A model generated the notes under the pieces. The model saw nothing but the letters and a program-made list of their open reading frames with translations, had not been told where the DNA came from and searched no databases. Position numbers and translations under genes: made by a program. Shown here piece after piece: positions 42,694 to 52,233 of a stretch of 64,000 nucleotides of DNA (within the stretch, counting starts at the first letter, position 1; each line of letters starts with the position of its first letter). The stretch is from JAGQIB01 sp041393395 (GTDB lineage Bacteria; ARS69), in contig JAWKKG010000003.1 of NCBI GenBank assembly GCA_041393395.1, positions 744,001 to 808,000 of the forward strand. The letters are read 5' to 3'.

Positions 42694-45024
42694 GTGAGCC
42701 TCGAGATCGTCGCGCTTCTGGCGCTCCTCGTCGTCATGGCGGTGCTCTTCCTCTCGGAGAAGCTCCCGCTCGAGGTCACCGCGTTCTCCGGACTCGTCAT
42801 CCTCGTGCTCTCCGGCCTCGTTCCGGTGGATCAGGCATTCGACGGCTTCCGCTCCCCGGCCGTGATCACGATGCTGTCGATGTTCTTCCTCGCTTCCGCG
42901 CTGCGCCACACCGGGATCACCGATCGCATCGGCCACCACGCCGAAGCGCGGCTCGGCAAGAGCGAGGTCGTCCTCTCGCTGGCGGTGATGCTCGCCGCCG
43001 CCGCGCTCTCGGCCTTCATGTACAACATCGCGGCAACGGCCGTGCTGCTTCCCGCCGTGATGAGCGTGGCGCAGAGGACCGGAGCCTCGCCGTCTCGCTT
43101 GTTCATGCCGCTCTCGTTCGGTGCGATCCTCGGCGGGACCGTCACTCTCGTGGGATCTCCGCCGAACATCCTGGTCGCCGACGCGGTGGAGCGCGCCGGC
43201 GTGGCGCCCCTGGGGTTGTTCGACATCGCGCCGGTGGGGCTCGTCCTCGTCCTCGTGGGCGTCGCCTACATGGTCCTGGTCGGCCGGCGCTGGCTGCCGC
43301 AACGGGACGCGCCGGCTCCGATGTCTCGCCGCAGCGACCTCGTCCAGGTGTACCGGCTCCATTCGTCGCTCTTCTCGATCCGGGTCCCGCGCCGGTCGAC
43401 GCTCGAGGGCAAGGCACTGAAGGACACCTCGCTCTCGCGTTCGCTCGGTATTCGTGTCGTGAGTGTGCTCCGGGGAGGGAAGCCGTATTCCACGCCGGAC
43501 GCCGAGACCACGCTCCTGGCGGGAGACATCCTGCTCGTCCAGGGGAGCGCCGACGACGTGCGAAGTCTGTTCCGGGTGAGCGGATCGGAGTTCGCCGAGG
43601 CGGCCGCCGACGACATCGACGCGGCGGGTGAGGCCGTCTCCGGAATCGTCGCGCGGCCACGCGACGGCAGTGCGGTCGTCGGGAAGACGCTGCGCGAGCT
43701 GGATTTTCGCCGTCGGTTCGGCGGCATCGTGATCGGCGTCGGGCGGGACGGGGGCCTGTCCCGCTCCGCCCTCGGCGACGTCCGGCTCACCGCCGGCGAT
43801 GAGCTGCTCGTGATCGGGGTGCGCCGCGACCTGGACGAGGAGGGGATCCGCCGCCACTTCGTCGTCGCGGCCATGGGCGCAACCGAGTTCCGCAAGCTGC
43901 GCGGCCAGCTGTTCGTCGTCCGCGTGCCCGGGCGATCGGGTCTCGTGGGACGAACGATCGCGGAGACCCGTCTTGGCGAACTCGTCGGGCTCACCATCTC
44001 GGGCATCCTGCGCGGCGGCGACGCGCTCCTGGGGCTCGAGCCCTCCGAGGTGATCCGCAAGGACGATCGACTGCTCGTGACGGGGGCGGTGGACCGCATG
44101 CGCGACGTCCTGGAGCTCGGACAACTGGAGCTTCAGCAGGACGTCGGCGTGGAGTCCCTCGAGTCGGAGCGCGTGGGTCTGGTGGAGGTGACGTTGCCCC
44201 CGCGGTCGTCGGCTGCGGGTCGGACGCTCGCGGATCTCCGGTTTCGTGACCGCTATGGCCTGCAGGTTCTCGCGATCTGGCGAGAGGGGCGCTGCGTCCA
44301 CGACGGGCTGGCCTCGCTCTCGCTCCGGTTCGGTGACGCGCTTCTCGTCCAGGGGGCGTGGCGCGGTATCCAGCTGCTCGCGGGCGACGCGAACTTCGTC
44401 GTGCTCTCCGAGCGAGCGCAGGGGCCTCGACGCACGCGGAAGGCGCCTATCGCACTGCTCGCGCTCGCCGGCATGGTCGGAATGGTGCTCCTCGGCTGGC
44501 AGCCTTTGCATGTCGCGGCGTTCACGGCCGCGACGTTCGTTCTGCTCGGTGGGGCCGTGACGATGGAGGAGGCCTACCGCGGAATCGAATGGCGAGCCCT
44601 GTTCGTCGTGGCCGCGATTCTGCCGTTCGGAGTCGCGCTCCAGCAGACCGGAGCCGCCGATCTGCTCGCCCGGCAGGTGGTGGCCGTGGCAGGACCCCTC
44701 GGCCCCACGGCGGTGCTCGCGGCGCTCGCGATCCTGTCGAGCGCCGTGAGTCAGTCCCTCGACGGCGCGCCGGCCGTGGTCCTGCTCGCTCCGGTCGCGA
44801 CGGCGGCGGCGACCGCACTCGGCGTGAGTCCGACGCCGCTCCTGCTCGGGGTGGGCTTCGGGGCGTCCGCCGCGTTCCTCACGCCGTTCAGCCACAAGGC
44901 GAATCTGCTCGTCATGGGCGCCGGCGGCTATCGCACGGTCGACTACCTTCGCGTGGGGGCCCTGCTGACCGTCGTGTTCGTGGGGATCGTCGTCCTGCTG
45001 GTGCCGGTTCTATTCCCGTTCTGA
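42694..45024 (+). CDS. SLC13/DASS-like transporter with four RCK_C domains
   Basis: A 776-residue inner-membrane protein of the ion-transporter superfamily. Helices at about 3-180 include AFMYNIAATAVLLPAVMSVA and TVTLVGSPPNILVADAV, the SNxxxA-like binding hairpin of sodium/anion symporters. A central soluble insert (about 215-570) holds four RCK_C-like units, recognisable by the repeated pattern GKxL...GDxLLVxG: LEGKALKD...LLAGDILLVQG, VVGKTLRE...LTAGDELLVIG, LVGRTIAE...IRKDDRLLVTG and AAGRTLAD...LRFGDALLVQG. The C-terminal helices include QSLDGAPAVVLLAP. Family members usually have two such units. GTG start behind GGGGAG. The transported anion is unknown. Confidence 0.87.
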   Translation: MSLEIVALLALLVVMAVLFLSEKLPLEVTAFSGLVILVLSGLVPVDQAFDGFRSPAVITMLSMFFLASALRHTGITDRIGHHAEARLGKSEVVLSLAVMLAAAALSAFMYNIAATAVLLPAVMSVAQRTGASPSRLFMPLSFGAILGGTVTLVGSPPNILVADAVERAGVAPLGLFDIAPVGLVLVLVGVAYMVLVGRRWLPQRDAPAPMSRRSDLVQVYRLHSSLFSIRVPRRSTLEGKALKDTSLSRSLGIRVVSVLRGGKPYSTPDAETTLLAGDILLVQGSADDVRSLFRVSGSEFAEAAADDIDAAGEAVSGIVARPRDGSAVVGKTLRELDFRRRFGGIVIGVGRDGGLSRSALGDVRLTAGDELLVIGVRRDLDEEGIRRHFVVAAMGATEFRKLRGQLFVVRVPGRSGLVGRTIAETRLGELVGLTISGILRGGDALLGLEPSEVIRKDDRLLVTGAVDRMRDVLELGQLELQQDVGVESLESERVGLVEVTLPPRSSAAGRTLADLRFRDRYGLQVLAIWREGRCVHDGLASLSLRFGDALLVQGAWRGIQLLAGDANFVVLSERAQGPRRTRKAPIALLALAGMVGMVLLGWQPLHVAAFTAATFVLLGGAVTMEEAYRGIEWRALFVVAAILPFGVALQQTGAADLLARQVVAVAGPLGPTAVLAALAILSSAVSQSLDGAPAVVLLAPVATAAATALGVSPTPLLLGVGFGASAAFLTPFSHKANLLVMGAGGYRTVDYLRVGALLTVVFVGIVVLLVPVLFPF

Positions 45025-45056
45025 GTGGCGGCCTCCGGCCGGTCTCCGGGAAGCGC

Positions 45057-45086
45057 TTGCCCGGCCTCGGGCGCGCCCTCTATGAT
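45057..45086 (+). promoter_or_regulatory. promoter of ychF
   Basis: TTGCCC (45057-45062) and TATGAT (45081-45086, five of six) are 18 bases apart. The leader is about 21 bases and contains a GGAGAG ribosome-binding site. Confidence 0.5.
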
Positions 45087-45113
45087 CTTCCGTTCCCTGA
45101 TCCCGGAGAGTTC

Positions 45114-46199
45114 ATGAAGGTCGGCATCGTCGGGCTGCCCGCGAGCGGCAAGTCCACCGTTTTCAACGCTCTGACTCGTGGCGACGCCCAGACCGGGCAC
45201 TTCGGCTCGGGCCGGGCGGAGGTCAACCGCGGCCGGACACTCGTCCCGGACGATCGCCTCGACTGGCTCGCGAGTCTGTACGAGACCAAGAAGAAGACGC
45301 CGGCCCAGGTGGAGTTCCTCGACGTTCCCGGCCTCACCCCCGGATCCTCCGACAAGGGCACGGCGGCTCTCATCGCGGACCTCCGTACCGTCGATGCGCT
45401 GCTGCACGTCGTGCGCGTATTCGACGATCCGTCGGTTCCGCATCCCGACGGCTCCGTGAACGCCCGACGCGACGCCGATTCGCTCGAGACGGAACTCGTC
45501 CTCGCGGATCTCGCGGTGGTGGAGAAGCGGCTCGAACGGATCGCCGCCGATCTCGGGAAGGGGCTCGACAAGCGCCGCCTCACCGAGGAGAAGGAGCTGC
45601 TGGAGCGCATCCGGAGCGCCCTCGAGGATGGGCAGGCGGTGCGGGATCTCGACCTGGACGATTCCGCGCGGCAGTCGCTGCGGGGCTACGCGTTCCTCTC
45701 GTTGAAGCCCCAGATCCTCGTGGGGAACGTCTCCGAGGACGAACCGGCCGGTGGCGACTCGGACGCGAAGCTGGCCGAGTGGGCGAAGGAGCGGAGCCTC
45801 GCCTATCTCGCGGTGTCCGCGAAGATCGAGTCGGAGATCGCGCGCATGGACGACGAGGAGGCCGCGGCGTTCCTCGAGGATCTCGGACTCGCGGAATCGA
45901 GTCGCGCGCGCGTCATCCGCGCCGCGTTCGACGCCCTCTCGCTGATCTCGTTCTTCACGTTCGGCGACGACGAGTGCAAGGCCTGGACGCTGCCGAAGGC
46001 GTCGGATGCCGTCGAGGCGGCGGGCAAGATCCACTCGGACATCGCGCGCGGCTTCATCCGGGCCGAGGTCGTGGATTTCGTGACGTTCCGGGAGCTCGGG
46101 TCGTGGAGCGCCGCCAAGGATGCCGGCCGGCACCGCCTCGAGGGCAAGGAGTACGTGATGAAGGACGGGGACTGCGTCATCTTCCGGTTCAACGTGTGA
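45114..46199 (+). CDS. ychF: YchF/OLA1-type P-loop NTPase
   Basis: A 361-residue Obg-related NTPase that prefers ATP and associates with ribosomes. The P-loop GLPASGKST is at residues 7-15. The Walker B region is FLDVPGLTPGSS, and the specificity motif reads NVSEDE as usual for YchF. The coiled-coil arm (VVEKRLERIAADLGKGLDKR) and the C-terminal TGS-like domain (ISFFTFGDDECKAWTLPK, IHSDIARGFIRAEVVDFVTF) complete it. Length is typical. It has its own promoter and overlaps the next gene's ATG by one base (TGATG), so the phosphodiesterase is probably translated by re-initiation. Confidence 0.95.
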   Translation: MKVGIVGLPASGKSTVFNALTRGDAQTGHFGSGRAEVNRGRTLVPDDRLDWLASLYETKKKTPAQVEFLDVPGLTPGSSDKGTAALIADLRTVDALLHVVRVFDDPSVPHPDGSVNARRDADSLETELVLADLAVVEKRLERIAADLGKGLDKRRLTEEKELLERIRSALEDGQAVRDLDLDDSARQSLRGYAFLSLKPQILVGNVSEDEPAGGDSDAKLAEWAKERSLAYLAVSAKIESEIARMDDEEAAAFLEDLGLAESSRARVIRAAFDALSLISFFTFGDDECKAWTLPKASDAVEAAGKIHSDIARGFIRAEVVDFVTFRELGSWSAAKDAGRHRLEGKEYVMKDGDCVIFRFNV

Positions 46200-47998
46200 T
46201 GGCGGCGCTCGTCGTCCTGCTGGCGGGAGCGGGGTACGGCCTGCTCGAGCTCGCGTTCTTCGCGGAACGAAACCAGCTACTGCCGTGGGACGGATCGGAT
46301 TTCGCTCTCGGCGCGCTGTTCGCGCTCATGCACGCGGCGGTGGCGTTCGTCGCCTGGCTTCTGGCGCGATTCGCGGTGCGGATGGCGCCGTGGCTCGGTC
46401 GCTCCTTCCCGCGATTCGTTCCGATCGCCGTTCTCGTGGCGATTCACGGAGCTTCGTTCTTCCGCGAGCGGTACTACGGCCTGCCGCGTGACGTCACGGG
46501 CACGCTCGCGACGTTCGCGATCGTGGCCGCCCCGTTCCTCCTGGCCTGGATCCTGGCCCGCGTGTTCGCCGAGCCGGCGCGAGGTGGGCGGGTCGCCGTC
46601 GTCCTCGCCGCCGCCGTCGTGGTCTGGGGCGCCGTTCGCATCGCCACGGTCGAGTCGATGGGAGAGAACGAGACCGTCCTGCCGCGAGCCGCCTCGCATC
46701 GCCTGGAGGCCACCGACACCGGTCAGCGTGTGTTCGTCCTCGGTTTCGACGGCGCGACGTGGGACGTTCTCGACCCGCTGATCGCCGAAGGCGTCATGCC
46801 GAACTTCGCGGCGCTCATCGCCCGGGGGCGCACCTTCGATCTCGAGACGTTCCGCCCCACGTTCTCTCCGGTGATCTGGACGTCGTTCGCCACCGGAAAG
46901 AGCCGCTTCCGTCACGGCATCCACGACGTCGTGCAGACGCGCCTTCCGGGAGGCACCTGGCTCCATCGCTCGATCCTGCGCACCGCATTCTTCACGAAGA
47001 CCACGGGGGTGCCGTTCCGCTGGGCGTCACGTCACCGGCTGCTCCCGCTGCGGCCGTACCGGAGCGGACAGGTGCAGGCGACCTCGGTGTTCGAGGCCGC
47101 TTCGGAGGCCGGGTTGTCCGCCACGCGACTCGAGTGGTACGTGAGCTGGCCGGCCACGCCGCTCTCCGGCGTGAACGTATCCGATCGATTCCATCTGCTC
47201 GATCCGGCGGATCCCCAGCTCGAAGGAACCGTGTCGCCGGAAGCCCTCACGCCCCATCTTCTTCCCGACATCGTTCCGGTATCCGACATCCCGCTGAGCC
47301 GCGTGCTCGAGTTCATCGACGCCCGCGGACTCGACGGCGACGCAGCCGAACGCTGGGCGGAGGAGAACGCGGCGTTCGTCGAGGAGATGGAGTTGAACCT
47401 CGCGCGCGACCTGACCACCCGCAACGTGACCGTCGATCTGCTCGAGCGCGACCGCGACTGGCGGCTCTTCGGGACGTACTTCCGGGCCGTGGATCTCACG
47501 CACCACCTGACGTGGTCGCGCCGCGACAGGGCGGGGGACCCCGAGCAGGATCCGGACATCCGGTTCGCGCCGGTGATTCGCCGTTACTACGAATTCATGG
47601 ACGGCGTCATCGGGGAGGTCCTCGCGCACGTGCCCGAGGACGCGGTCGTGATCATGCTGTCGGATCATGGATTCGAGGATCGGTTCGCCCATTCGCGAGC
47701 GCCGGACGGTTTCGCGATCGCCGCGGGCGGTGCGATCGCGCCGTCGGCGGAGCGCGGGCGCATCGGGGTGTATGAGATCGCCCCGACCGTCGCGACGCTG
47801 CTGGGTCTCCCCGTCGCTCAGGATCTCGACGGCAAGGCCCGCCGGGATCTCCTCGATCCTGCGTTCGTCGCCGGCCACCCCGTGCGGGAAGTGTCGACCT
47901 GGGAGCGGGAGGGGCGAGGCGACGAGGGCGCCGGGGATGCCTCCTCCGTGGATGACGAGGAGCTGGAGCGACTCCGCGCCCTCGGGTACATCCAGTAG
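46199..47998 (+). CDS. membrane-anchored type I phosphodiesterase/nucleotide pyrophosphatase-like protein
   Basis: A 599-residue protein. Residues 1-150 contain about five transmembrane helices (such as TLATFAIVAAPFLLAWILAR). The rest is an alkaline-phosphatase-superfamily domain: VFVLGFDGATWDVLDPLIAE (first metal Asp), SPVIWTSFATGKSRFRHGI (likely nucleophile Thr/Ser), AVVIMLSDHGFEDRF (metal Asp-His) and DGFAIAAGG near the end. The closing DEELERLRALGYIQ tail is seen in related sulfatase/phosphodiesterase proteins. The substrate may be a phosphoglycerol or nucleotide ester; undecided. TGATG overlap with ychF. Confidence 0.86.
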   Translation: MAALVVLLAGAGYGLLELAFFAERNQLLPWDGSDFALGALFALMHAAVAFVAWLLARFAVRMAPWLGRSFPRFVPIAVLVAIHGASFFRERYYGLPRDVTGTLATFAIVAAPFLLAWILARVFAEPARGGRVAVVLAAAVVVWGAVRIATVESMGENETVLPRAASHRLEATDTGQRVFVLGFDGATWDVLDPLIAEGVMPNFAALIARGRTFDLETFRPTFSPVIWTSFATGKSRFRHGIHDVVQTRLPGGTWLHRSILRTAFFTKTTGVPFRWASRHRLLPLRPYRSGQVQATSVFEAASEAGLSATRLEWYVSWPATPLSGVNVSDRFHLLDPADPQLEGTVSPEALTPHLLPDIVPVSDIPLSRVLEFIDARGLDGDAAERWAEENAAFVEEMELNLARDLTTRNVTVDLLERDRDWRLFGTYFRAVDLTHHLTWSRRDRAGDPEQDPDIRFAPVIRRYYEFMDGVIGEVLAHVPEDAVVIMLSDHGFEDRFAHSRAPDGFAIAAGGAIAPSAERGRIGVYEIAPTVATLLGLPVAQDLDGKARRDLLDPAFVAGHPVREVSTWEREGRGDEGAGDASSVDDEELERLRALGYIQ

Positions 47999-48265
47999 TC
48001 GAATCGCCGACTCGACAGGCAGGAATCGTCGCGCGGTGAGTCGATCCGACCGCCCCCCGAACTACCCCGCTGCTACTTGCGGATCGGCGACCCTTGCCGA
48101 TTCTGGGCGGTTCTTGCGCCTTCCGCCGGAGAAACTGGCTCCCGGCTGAACTTTCGCCCTCCTGTCTCCGCGCTCGATTTCCTCTTCGGCAGCTCGAAGG
48201 CCCGGCCGATACGAACGTTAGCGAATCTGGCGACCCGCCAACTTCGACTCTACACCGAGGTGACG

Positions 48266-49246
48266 ATGAATCCGCCCCCTCCCCGGGGTCTCGATCTCGA
48301 TCGACTCCGTTCGTCGACCGGAAAGGGCGTGACACCGTCGGCCGGCGGCGGCGCAGCCGTGGCGGCGGTACCCGGCGTCGTCGCGAAGGAACGTCGCGTG
48401 CAGACGATCCTCGCGAACATCGAGAACTTGCCGTCGCTCCCGAGTGTCGTGATGCAGACGTTGCGTCTCGCGAACGACGAGTCCGCCAGCGCGAACGACT
48501 TCGAGGAGATCATCCGACAGGATCAGGTGCTCGCGGCGCGGGTCCTGAAGCTCGTGAACTCTCCGTTCTTCGCGTTGCGTCGCACCGTTCAGTCGATCCC
48601 GCAGGCGATCGTCGTGCTCGGTCTGAAGTCGCTCAAGAGCGTGGTGCTGGCCGCGAAGACGAGCCGCCTGCTCGGCGGGCAGCTCGGACCCTACGGGTTC
48701 GTCGAGGGCGGCCTCTGGCAGCACTCGATGTCCTGCGCCACCGTGGCACGATCCCTCGCGAAGTCCGCCGGCCTCTCGGCCGACGCGCAGGAGGAGATGT
48801 TCGTCGCGGGATTGCTGCACGACGTCGGGAAGCTCGTTCTCGCGCCGCACGCGAAGGAGATCCAGGCACAGGCGGCATCGCTCGCCGGGACCGCGGAGCT
48901 CGTGCGGCTGGAGCACGATACGATCGGAATGTCCCACTCCGAGGCGGGAGGGCGGATGGCCCGCAAGTGGGGACTTCCGGACCGACTGATCGACCTCATC
49001 GAGAACCATCACGTGGCACCCGAGGTCGCATCGGTCGAGGTGCGAATCGTCCAGCTCGCGAACCTGCACTGCAACCGCGCGGGGATCGGACTCAAGGTCC
49101 CGCCGGACGTCGATGCGAGCGCCGAGGAATCTCTCCTGCACTCGCTCGGCCTGGCCGATCGGGCCGAGGCGATCGGCGCCGAGATCGAGAGACGGCTGGA
49201 CGAGCTGCGCCCCCTGCTCGAGGACATGGCGAAGGACTCCGCTTGA
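48266..49246 (+). CDS. HDOD domain signalling protein
   Basis: A 326-residue cytosolic protein. After a Pro/Gly-rich N-terminal segment of about 45 residues, an HDOD domain spans about 50-260: LPSLPSVVMQTLRLANDESA, LKLVNSPFFALRRTVQSIPQ and IVVLGLKSLKSVVLAAKTSR, then FVAGLLHDVGKLVLAPH with an intact HD pair and HSEAGGRMARKWGLPDRLI. HDOD proteins take part in two-component and cyclic-di-GMP linked signalling; enzyme activity is rarely shown. The start is chosen for GAGGTGACG upstream. Stop and next start overlap by TGATG, linking it to the phosphatase. Confidence 0.9.
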   Translation: MNPPPPRGLDLDRLRSSTGKGVTPSAGGGAAVAAVPGVVAKERRVQTILANIENLPSLPSVVMQTLRLANDESASANDFEEIIRQDQVLAARVLKLVNSPFFALRRTVQSIPQAIVVLGLKSLKSVVLAAKTSRLLGGQLGPYGFVEGGLWQHSMSCATVARSLAKSAGLSADAQEEMFVAGLLHDVGKLVLAPHAKEIQAQAASLAGTAELVRLEHDTIGMSHSEAGGRMARKWGLPDRLIDLIENHHVAPEVASVEVRIVQLANLHCNRAGIGLKVPPDVDASAEESLLHSLGLADRAEAIGAEIERRLDELRPLLEDMAKDSA

Positions 49247-50853
49247 TGGACTCCGGCCTCGCGCGACTCGAATCGTGCCTCGACACTGCCGAGATCCGCG
49301 CGACGCTGGACGAGATCCGGCCGTCGGAGTCTCCGTGGTCCGTGTGGGTGCCGAGCGCGGATGGTTTCGCGTGCCTCTTCGGGAACGAGGGCGGCGCGAG
49401 CGGGGTCGCCGAACCGATCCTCGCGGAGCGGCTCACCGCCTGGTGGTCGGCCGCGGACGAGAGCGACGAGGGCGACCTCCTGCCGCTCCGGTTCCGCGAC
49501 GAAACGTATGCCGCCTTGTGGGTCGGGAACGACGAGGACCTCGCGTGGTGGCGCGACGTGGCTCGCGTGCTGGGCGCCGGCCTCGTGAAGGCCCAGCTCT
49601 ACGAGAGCGCGAGCCGGGAATCCGCTTCCTCGGGAACGAAGCTCGATGCGCTGAACGAAGCGGGAGAGCTCGTTCGTCACGTCGACCTTCAGGTGCTCCT
49701 CACGAAGTTGATGGAGCTCTCGATCCGGATCATGCACGCGCAGGTCGGTGCCATCGTATTGCTCCGCGACGGCGAGCTCACGACGGGCATCGAGTGGGGG
49801 CTTCGCGAGGAGTTCCTCTTTGCCTTGCGGTCGCCGGATGGGGAGCCGTTCCTCAGGCGACACGTGGAGCGAGGGGAGCCGATCCTCATCGCGGACGCGA
49901 GCAGCTCGCAGGAGCTCGACGTCTCGAAGCTCGACGTCGATCTGCGCTCGCTGCTCGCCGTCCCGTTGATCGCGCAGCAGCGCCCGCTCGGCGCGATCGT
50001 GATCGTGAACTCCGGCGACGGCTCGCTCGACGCGCAGGACGCCGACGTGCTCGCGACGATCGCGAACATGGCCGCCACCGCCGTGGAGAACGCGGTGCTC
50101 TACGAGCAGACGCGGGAGCACGAACGGATCGCGCACGAAATGAACCTCGCCTCTCAGATCCAGCGGTCCCTGCTGCCGAAGTCCTTCCCCGAAACGCCCG
50201 CGCTCGAGACGGCCGGCTGGTGCATGAGCGCTTCCGAGACCGGAGGGGACTTCTTCGACTTCCTCGACATGGGGCCCGGCCGCACGGGAATCGTCATCGG
50301 CGACGCGACCGGCCACGGCATGGGGGCGGCGCTCATCGTGTTCATCGCGCGATCCACGCTGAAGGCGCTGCTGGACGGCGAATCCGATCTCGAGAAGGTC
50401 GTGACCCGGATGAACGATCTCGTGGAGCGCGACTTCGACGACGATCGATTCATGACGTTCTTCTTCGGCGTGTTCGACGATGCCACGCGCGAGCTCGTGT
50501 TCACGAGCGCGGGCCACGATCCGCCGATCATCTACCGGCCCCGTACGGACGAGTTCATCGAGCGCATCGCGACCGGAACCCCGCTGGGGATCCTCCCCGG
50601 GATGGACTTCCCCACGGAGCGCATCCAGCTCGAGCCGGGCGATTTCCTCGCGCTGGGCACGGACGGGATCTGGGAAGCCCAGGACGCGGAGCGTCACTTC
50701 TACGGAAAGGACCGCCTCAAGGCGTCGATGCGGGAGTGCCACGGGCTCCCCGTGGGCGAGGCGGCCGAACGGATTCGCGAGGACATCCTCGCGTTCCACG
50801 GCGGCGCCGAGCAGAACGACGACATCACCGCCGTGTTCTGCCGGATCCGCTGA
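49246..50853 (+). CDS. GAF domain PP2C/SpoIIE-type serine phosphatase
   Basis: A 535-residue cytosolic signalling phosphatase. Residues 1-110 are an unassigned N-terminal region. A GAF domain covers about 130-285 (LLTKLMELSIRIMHAQVGAI, LLAVPLIAQQRPLGAIVIVN). A linker helix (HERIAHEMNLASQIQRSLLP) leads to the PP2C/SpoIIE domain at about 315-535: ASETGGDFFDFLDMGPGR, IGDATGHGMGAALIVFIARS (metal Asp), FTSAGHDPPI and GTDGIWEAQ, with GGAEQNDDITAVFCRI at the end. The substrate is likely an anti-sigma antagonist or HDOD partner. TGATG overlap with the HDOD gene makes the two an operon. Confidence 0.92.
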   Translation: MDSGLARLESCLDTAEIRATLDEIRPSESPWSVWVPSADGFACLFGNEGGASGVAEPILAERLTAWWSAADESDEGDLLPLRFRDETYAALWVGNDEDLAWWRDVARVLGAGLVKAQLYESASRESASSGTKLDALNEAGELVRHVDLQVLLTKLMELSIRIMHAQVGAIVLLRDGELTTGIEWGLREEFLFALRSPDGEPFLRRHVERGEPILIADASSSQELDVSKLDVDLRSLLAVPLIAQQRPLGAIVIVNSGDGSLDAQDADVLATIANMAATAVENAVLYEQTREHERIAHEMNLASQIQRSLLPKSFPETPALETAGWCMSASETGGDFFDFLDMGPGRTGIVIGDATGHGMGAALIVFIARSTLKALLDGESDLEKVVTRMNDLVERDFDDDRFMTFFFGVFDDATRELVFTSAGHDPPIIYRPRTDEFIERIATGTPLGILPGMDFPTERIQLEPGDFLALGTDGIWEAQDAERHFYGKDRLKASMRECHGLPVGEAAERIREDILAFHGGAEQNDDITAVFCRIR

Positions 50854-50883
50854 GCGCACCGCCCCTGGGGCGGCGATGCGCTC
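50852..50883. terminator. hairpin between convergent genes, probable terminator
   Basis: GAGCGCA / TGCGCTC encloses a second perfect stem CCGCC / GGCGG. It sits between converging stops at 50853 and 50900. No T tract follows, so termination could depend on another factor. Confidence 0.5.
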
Positions 50884-50899
50884 GCGGGCTCCGCTCGGA

Positions 50900-52081
50900 T
50901 CAGTCGACCCAGTCCGCCACGAAGATGTTCGTTTCGCCCGGGACGGAACCGTTGCGGTTCGACGCGAACGCCAGGCGGCGTCCGTTCGGGCTGAACATGG
51001 GGAAGGAATCGAACGACGAACAGGTCGTGACCTGCTCGAGTCCGGTTCCGTCGATGTTCACGATCCAGAGGTCGAAGTTGCGACCGCGCGGGTCGCCCAC
51101 GTTGGAAGCGAACACGATTCGCTGATCGTCCGGCGTGAAGTACGGGGCGAAGTTCGCGGCGCCGTTCTCGGTGACGCGATGCACGTTCGTTCCGTCGGCG
51201 TTCATCCAGTAGATGTCGAGCTTCGACGGCCGGACGAGGTCCTCCTCGAGGAGCGCCTGGTACTCGGTCAGGGCCTCGCCCTGCGGGCGGCTCGCGCGAT
51301 AGACGATCCGCTTGCCGTCGTGGGAGAAGAACGCGCCACCGTCGTAGCCCGGCGTGTTCGTGAGCTGCGTCAGGTCGGAACCGTCGGGACGCATCTTCCA
51401 CAGATCGAGATCTCCGCCGCGCGTCGACGTGAACACGATCCACTGCCCGTCGACCGACGTCGTGGCCTCGGCGTCGTAGACGGCGTTGTTCGTGAGGCGT
51501 TGCAGGTCGGAGCCGTCGGTCTTCGCGGTGTAGATCTCGTACGTCGGTTCGATCGGCCACACGTAGCCCCGGGAGTGATCCGGCGGCGGCGGGCAGTCCG
51601 CGCTCGCGGCGTGAGTGGAGGAGTACAGGATGCGGTCCGTCCCCGGCAGGAAGTACGCGCAGGTGGTGCGGCCCTTTCCGGTGGAGACGAGGTGCATCCG
51701 GGTCGTGGCCGTGTCGAGGATGTAGATCTGGTCGCAGCCGACGTCCTGCGGCGTGGCCTGCAGGATCAGCTCGCGCCCGTTCGGCGCCCAGTACGCCTCC
51801 GCGTTCTGCCCGCCGAAGGTGAGCTGACGCACGTTCGCCAGATGGCGCTCGCCCTCGAACCACACGCCGGCAGGCTCCGGCGGGCGGACGTGTTCGCCGT
51901 GACCGCCGGGGCCTGCGGCGTCGCCTCCGGCGGGCTTCGCCTCCGCGTGCGGGTGGGCGGGGGCGGCTGCCTCCGTCGAGCCGGCGGACGGCGACGCCTC
52001 GTCGGTCGTCCGGTCGACTCGCCGGCAACCGGGGACGGCCAGGGCCAGGACGAGAGCGGACAGCACGATTTTCGAGCGCAC
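50900..52081 (-). CDS. TolB-like (PD40) beta-propeller lipoprotein
   Basis: A 393-residue lipoprotein. The signal peptide ends LAVPG-Cys19. A Pro/Ala-rich linker precedes a propeller of about six PD40 blades, each with the pattern ...NADGTxxxxLT...P.FSPDGxxIVFxS: TKTDGSDLQRLTNN-like, RPDGSDLTQLTNTPGYDGGA, NADGTNVHRVTENGAANFAP and NIDGTGLEQVTTCSSFDSFP. PD40 proteins near the outer membrane bind peptides or proteins; the partner is unknown. GTG start behind GGGAGGCTTGCC. A GATAAT box lies at 52147-52142. Confidence 0.88.
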   Translation of the reverse strand: MRSKIVLSALVLALAVPGCRRVDRTTDEASPSAGSTEAAAPAHPHAEAKPAGGDAAGPGGHGEHVRPPEPAGVWFEGERHLANVRQLTFGGQNAEAYWAPNGRELILQATPQDVGCDQIYILDTATTRMHLVSTGKGRTTCAYFLPGTDRILYSSTHAASADCPPPPDHSRGYVWPIEPTYEIYTAKTDGSDLQRLTNNAVYDAEATTSVDGQWIVFTSTRGGDLDLWKMRPDGSDLTQLTNTPGYDGGAFFSHDGKRIVYRASRPQGEALTEYQALLEEDLVRPSKLDIYWMNADGTNVHRVTENGAANFAPYFTPDDQRIVFASNVGDPRGRNFDLWIVNIDGTGLEQVTTCSSFDSFPMFSPNGRRLAFASNRNGSVPGETNIFVADWVD

Positions 52082-52233
52082 GGCAAGCCTCCCGCGAGAT
52101 CGGGTGCGAGTTCGGTGGACGAAAGCCACAGGACCCCGGAAATTATCGGAAACCCGCGCACCCTGCCAGTCATCCAAGCACGCAGTTCCCGAAACGGGCG
52201 GTTCCCGCCCAGGCAGTCCGGAGGCATCCCTCT

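Noticed and set aside
42538..44895. A 785-codon minus-strand frame under the SLC13 gene
   Set aside because: A low-complexity, Arg/Glu-rich product fully antisense to a well-supported gene.
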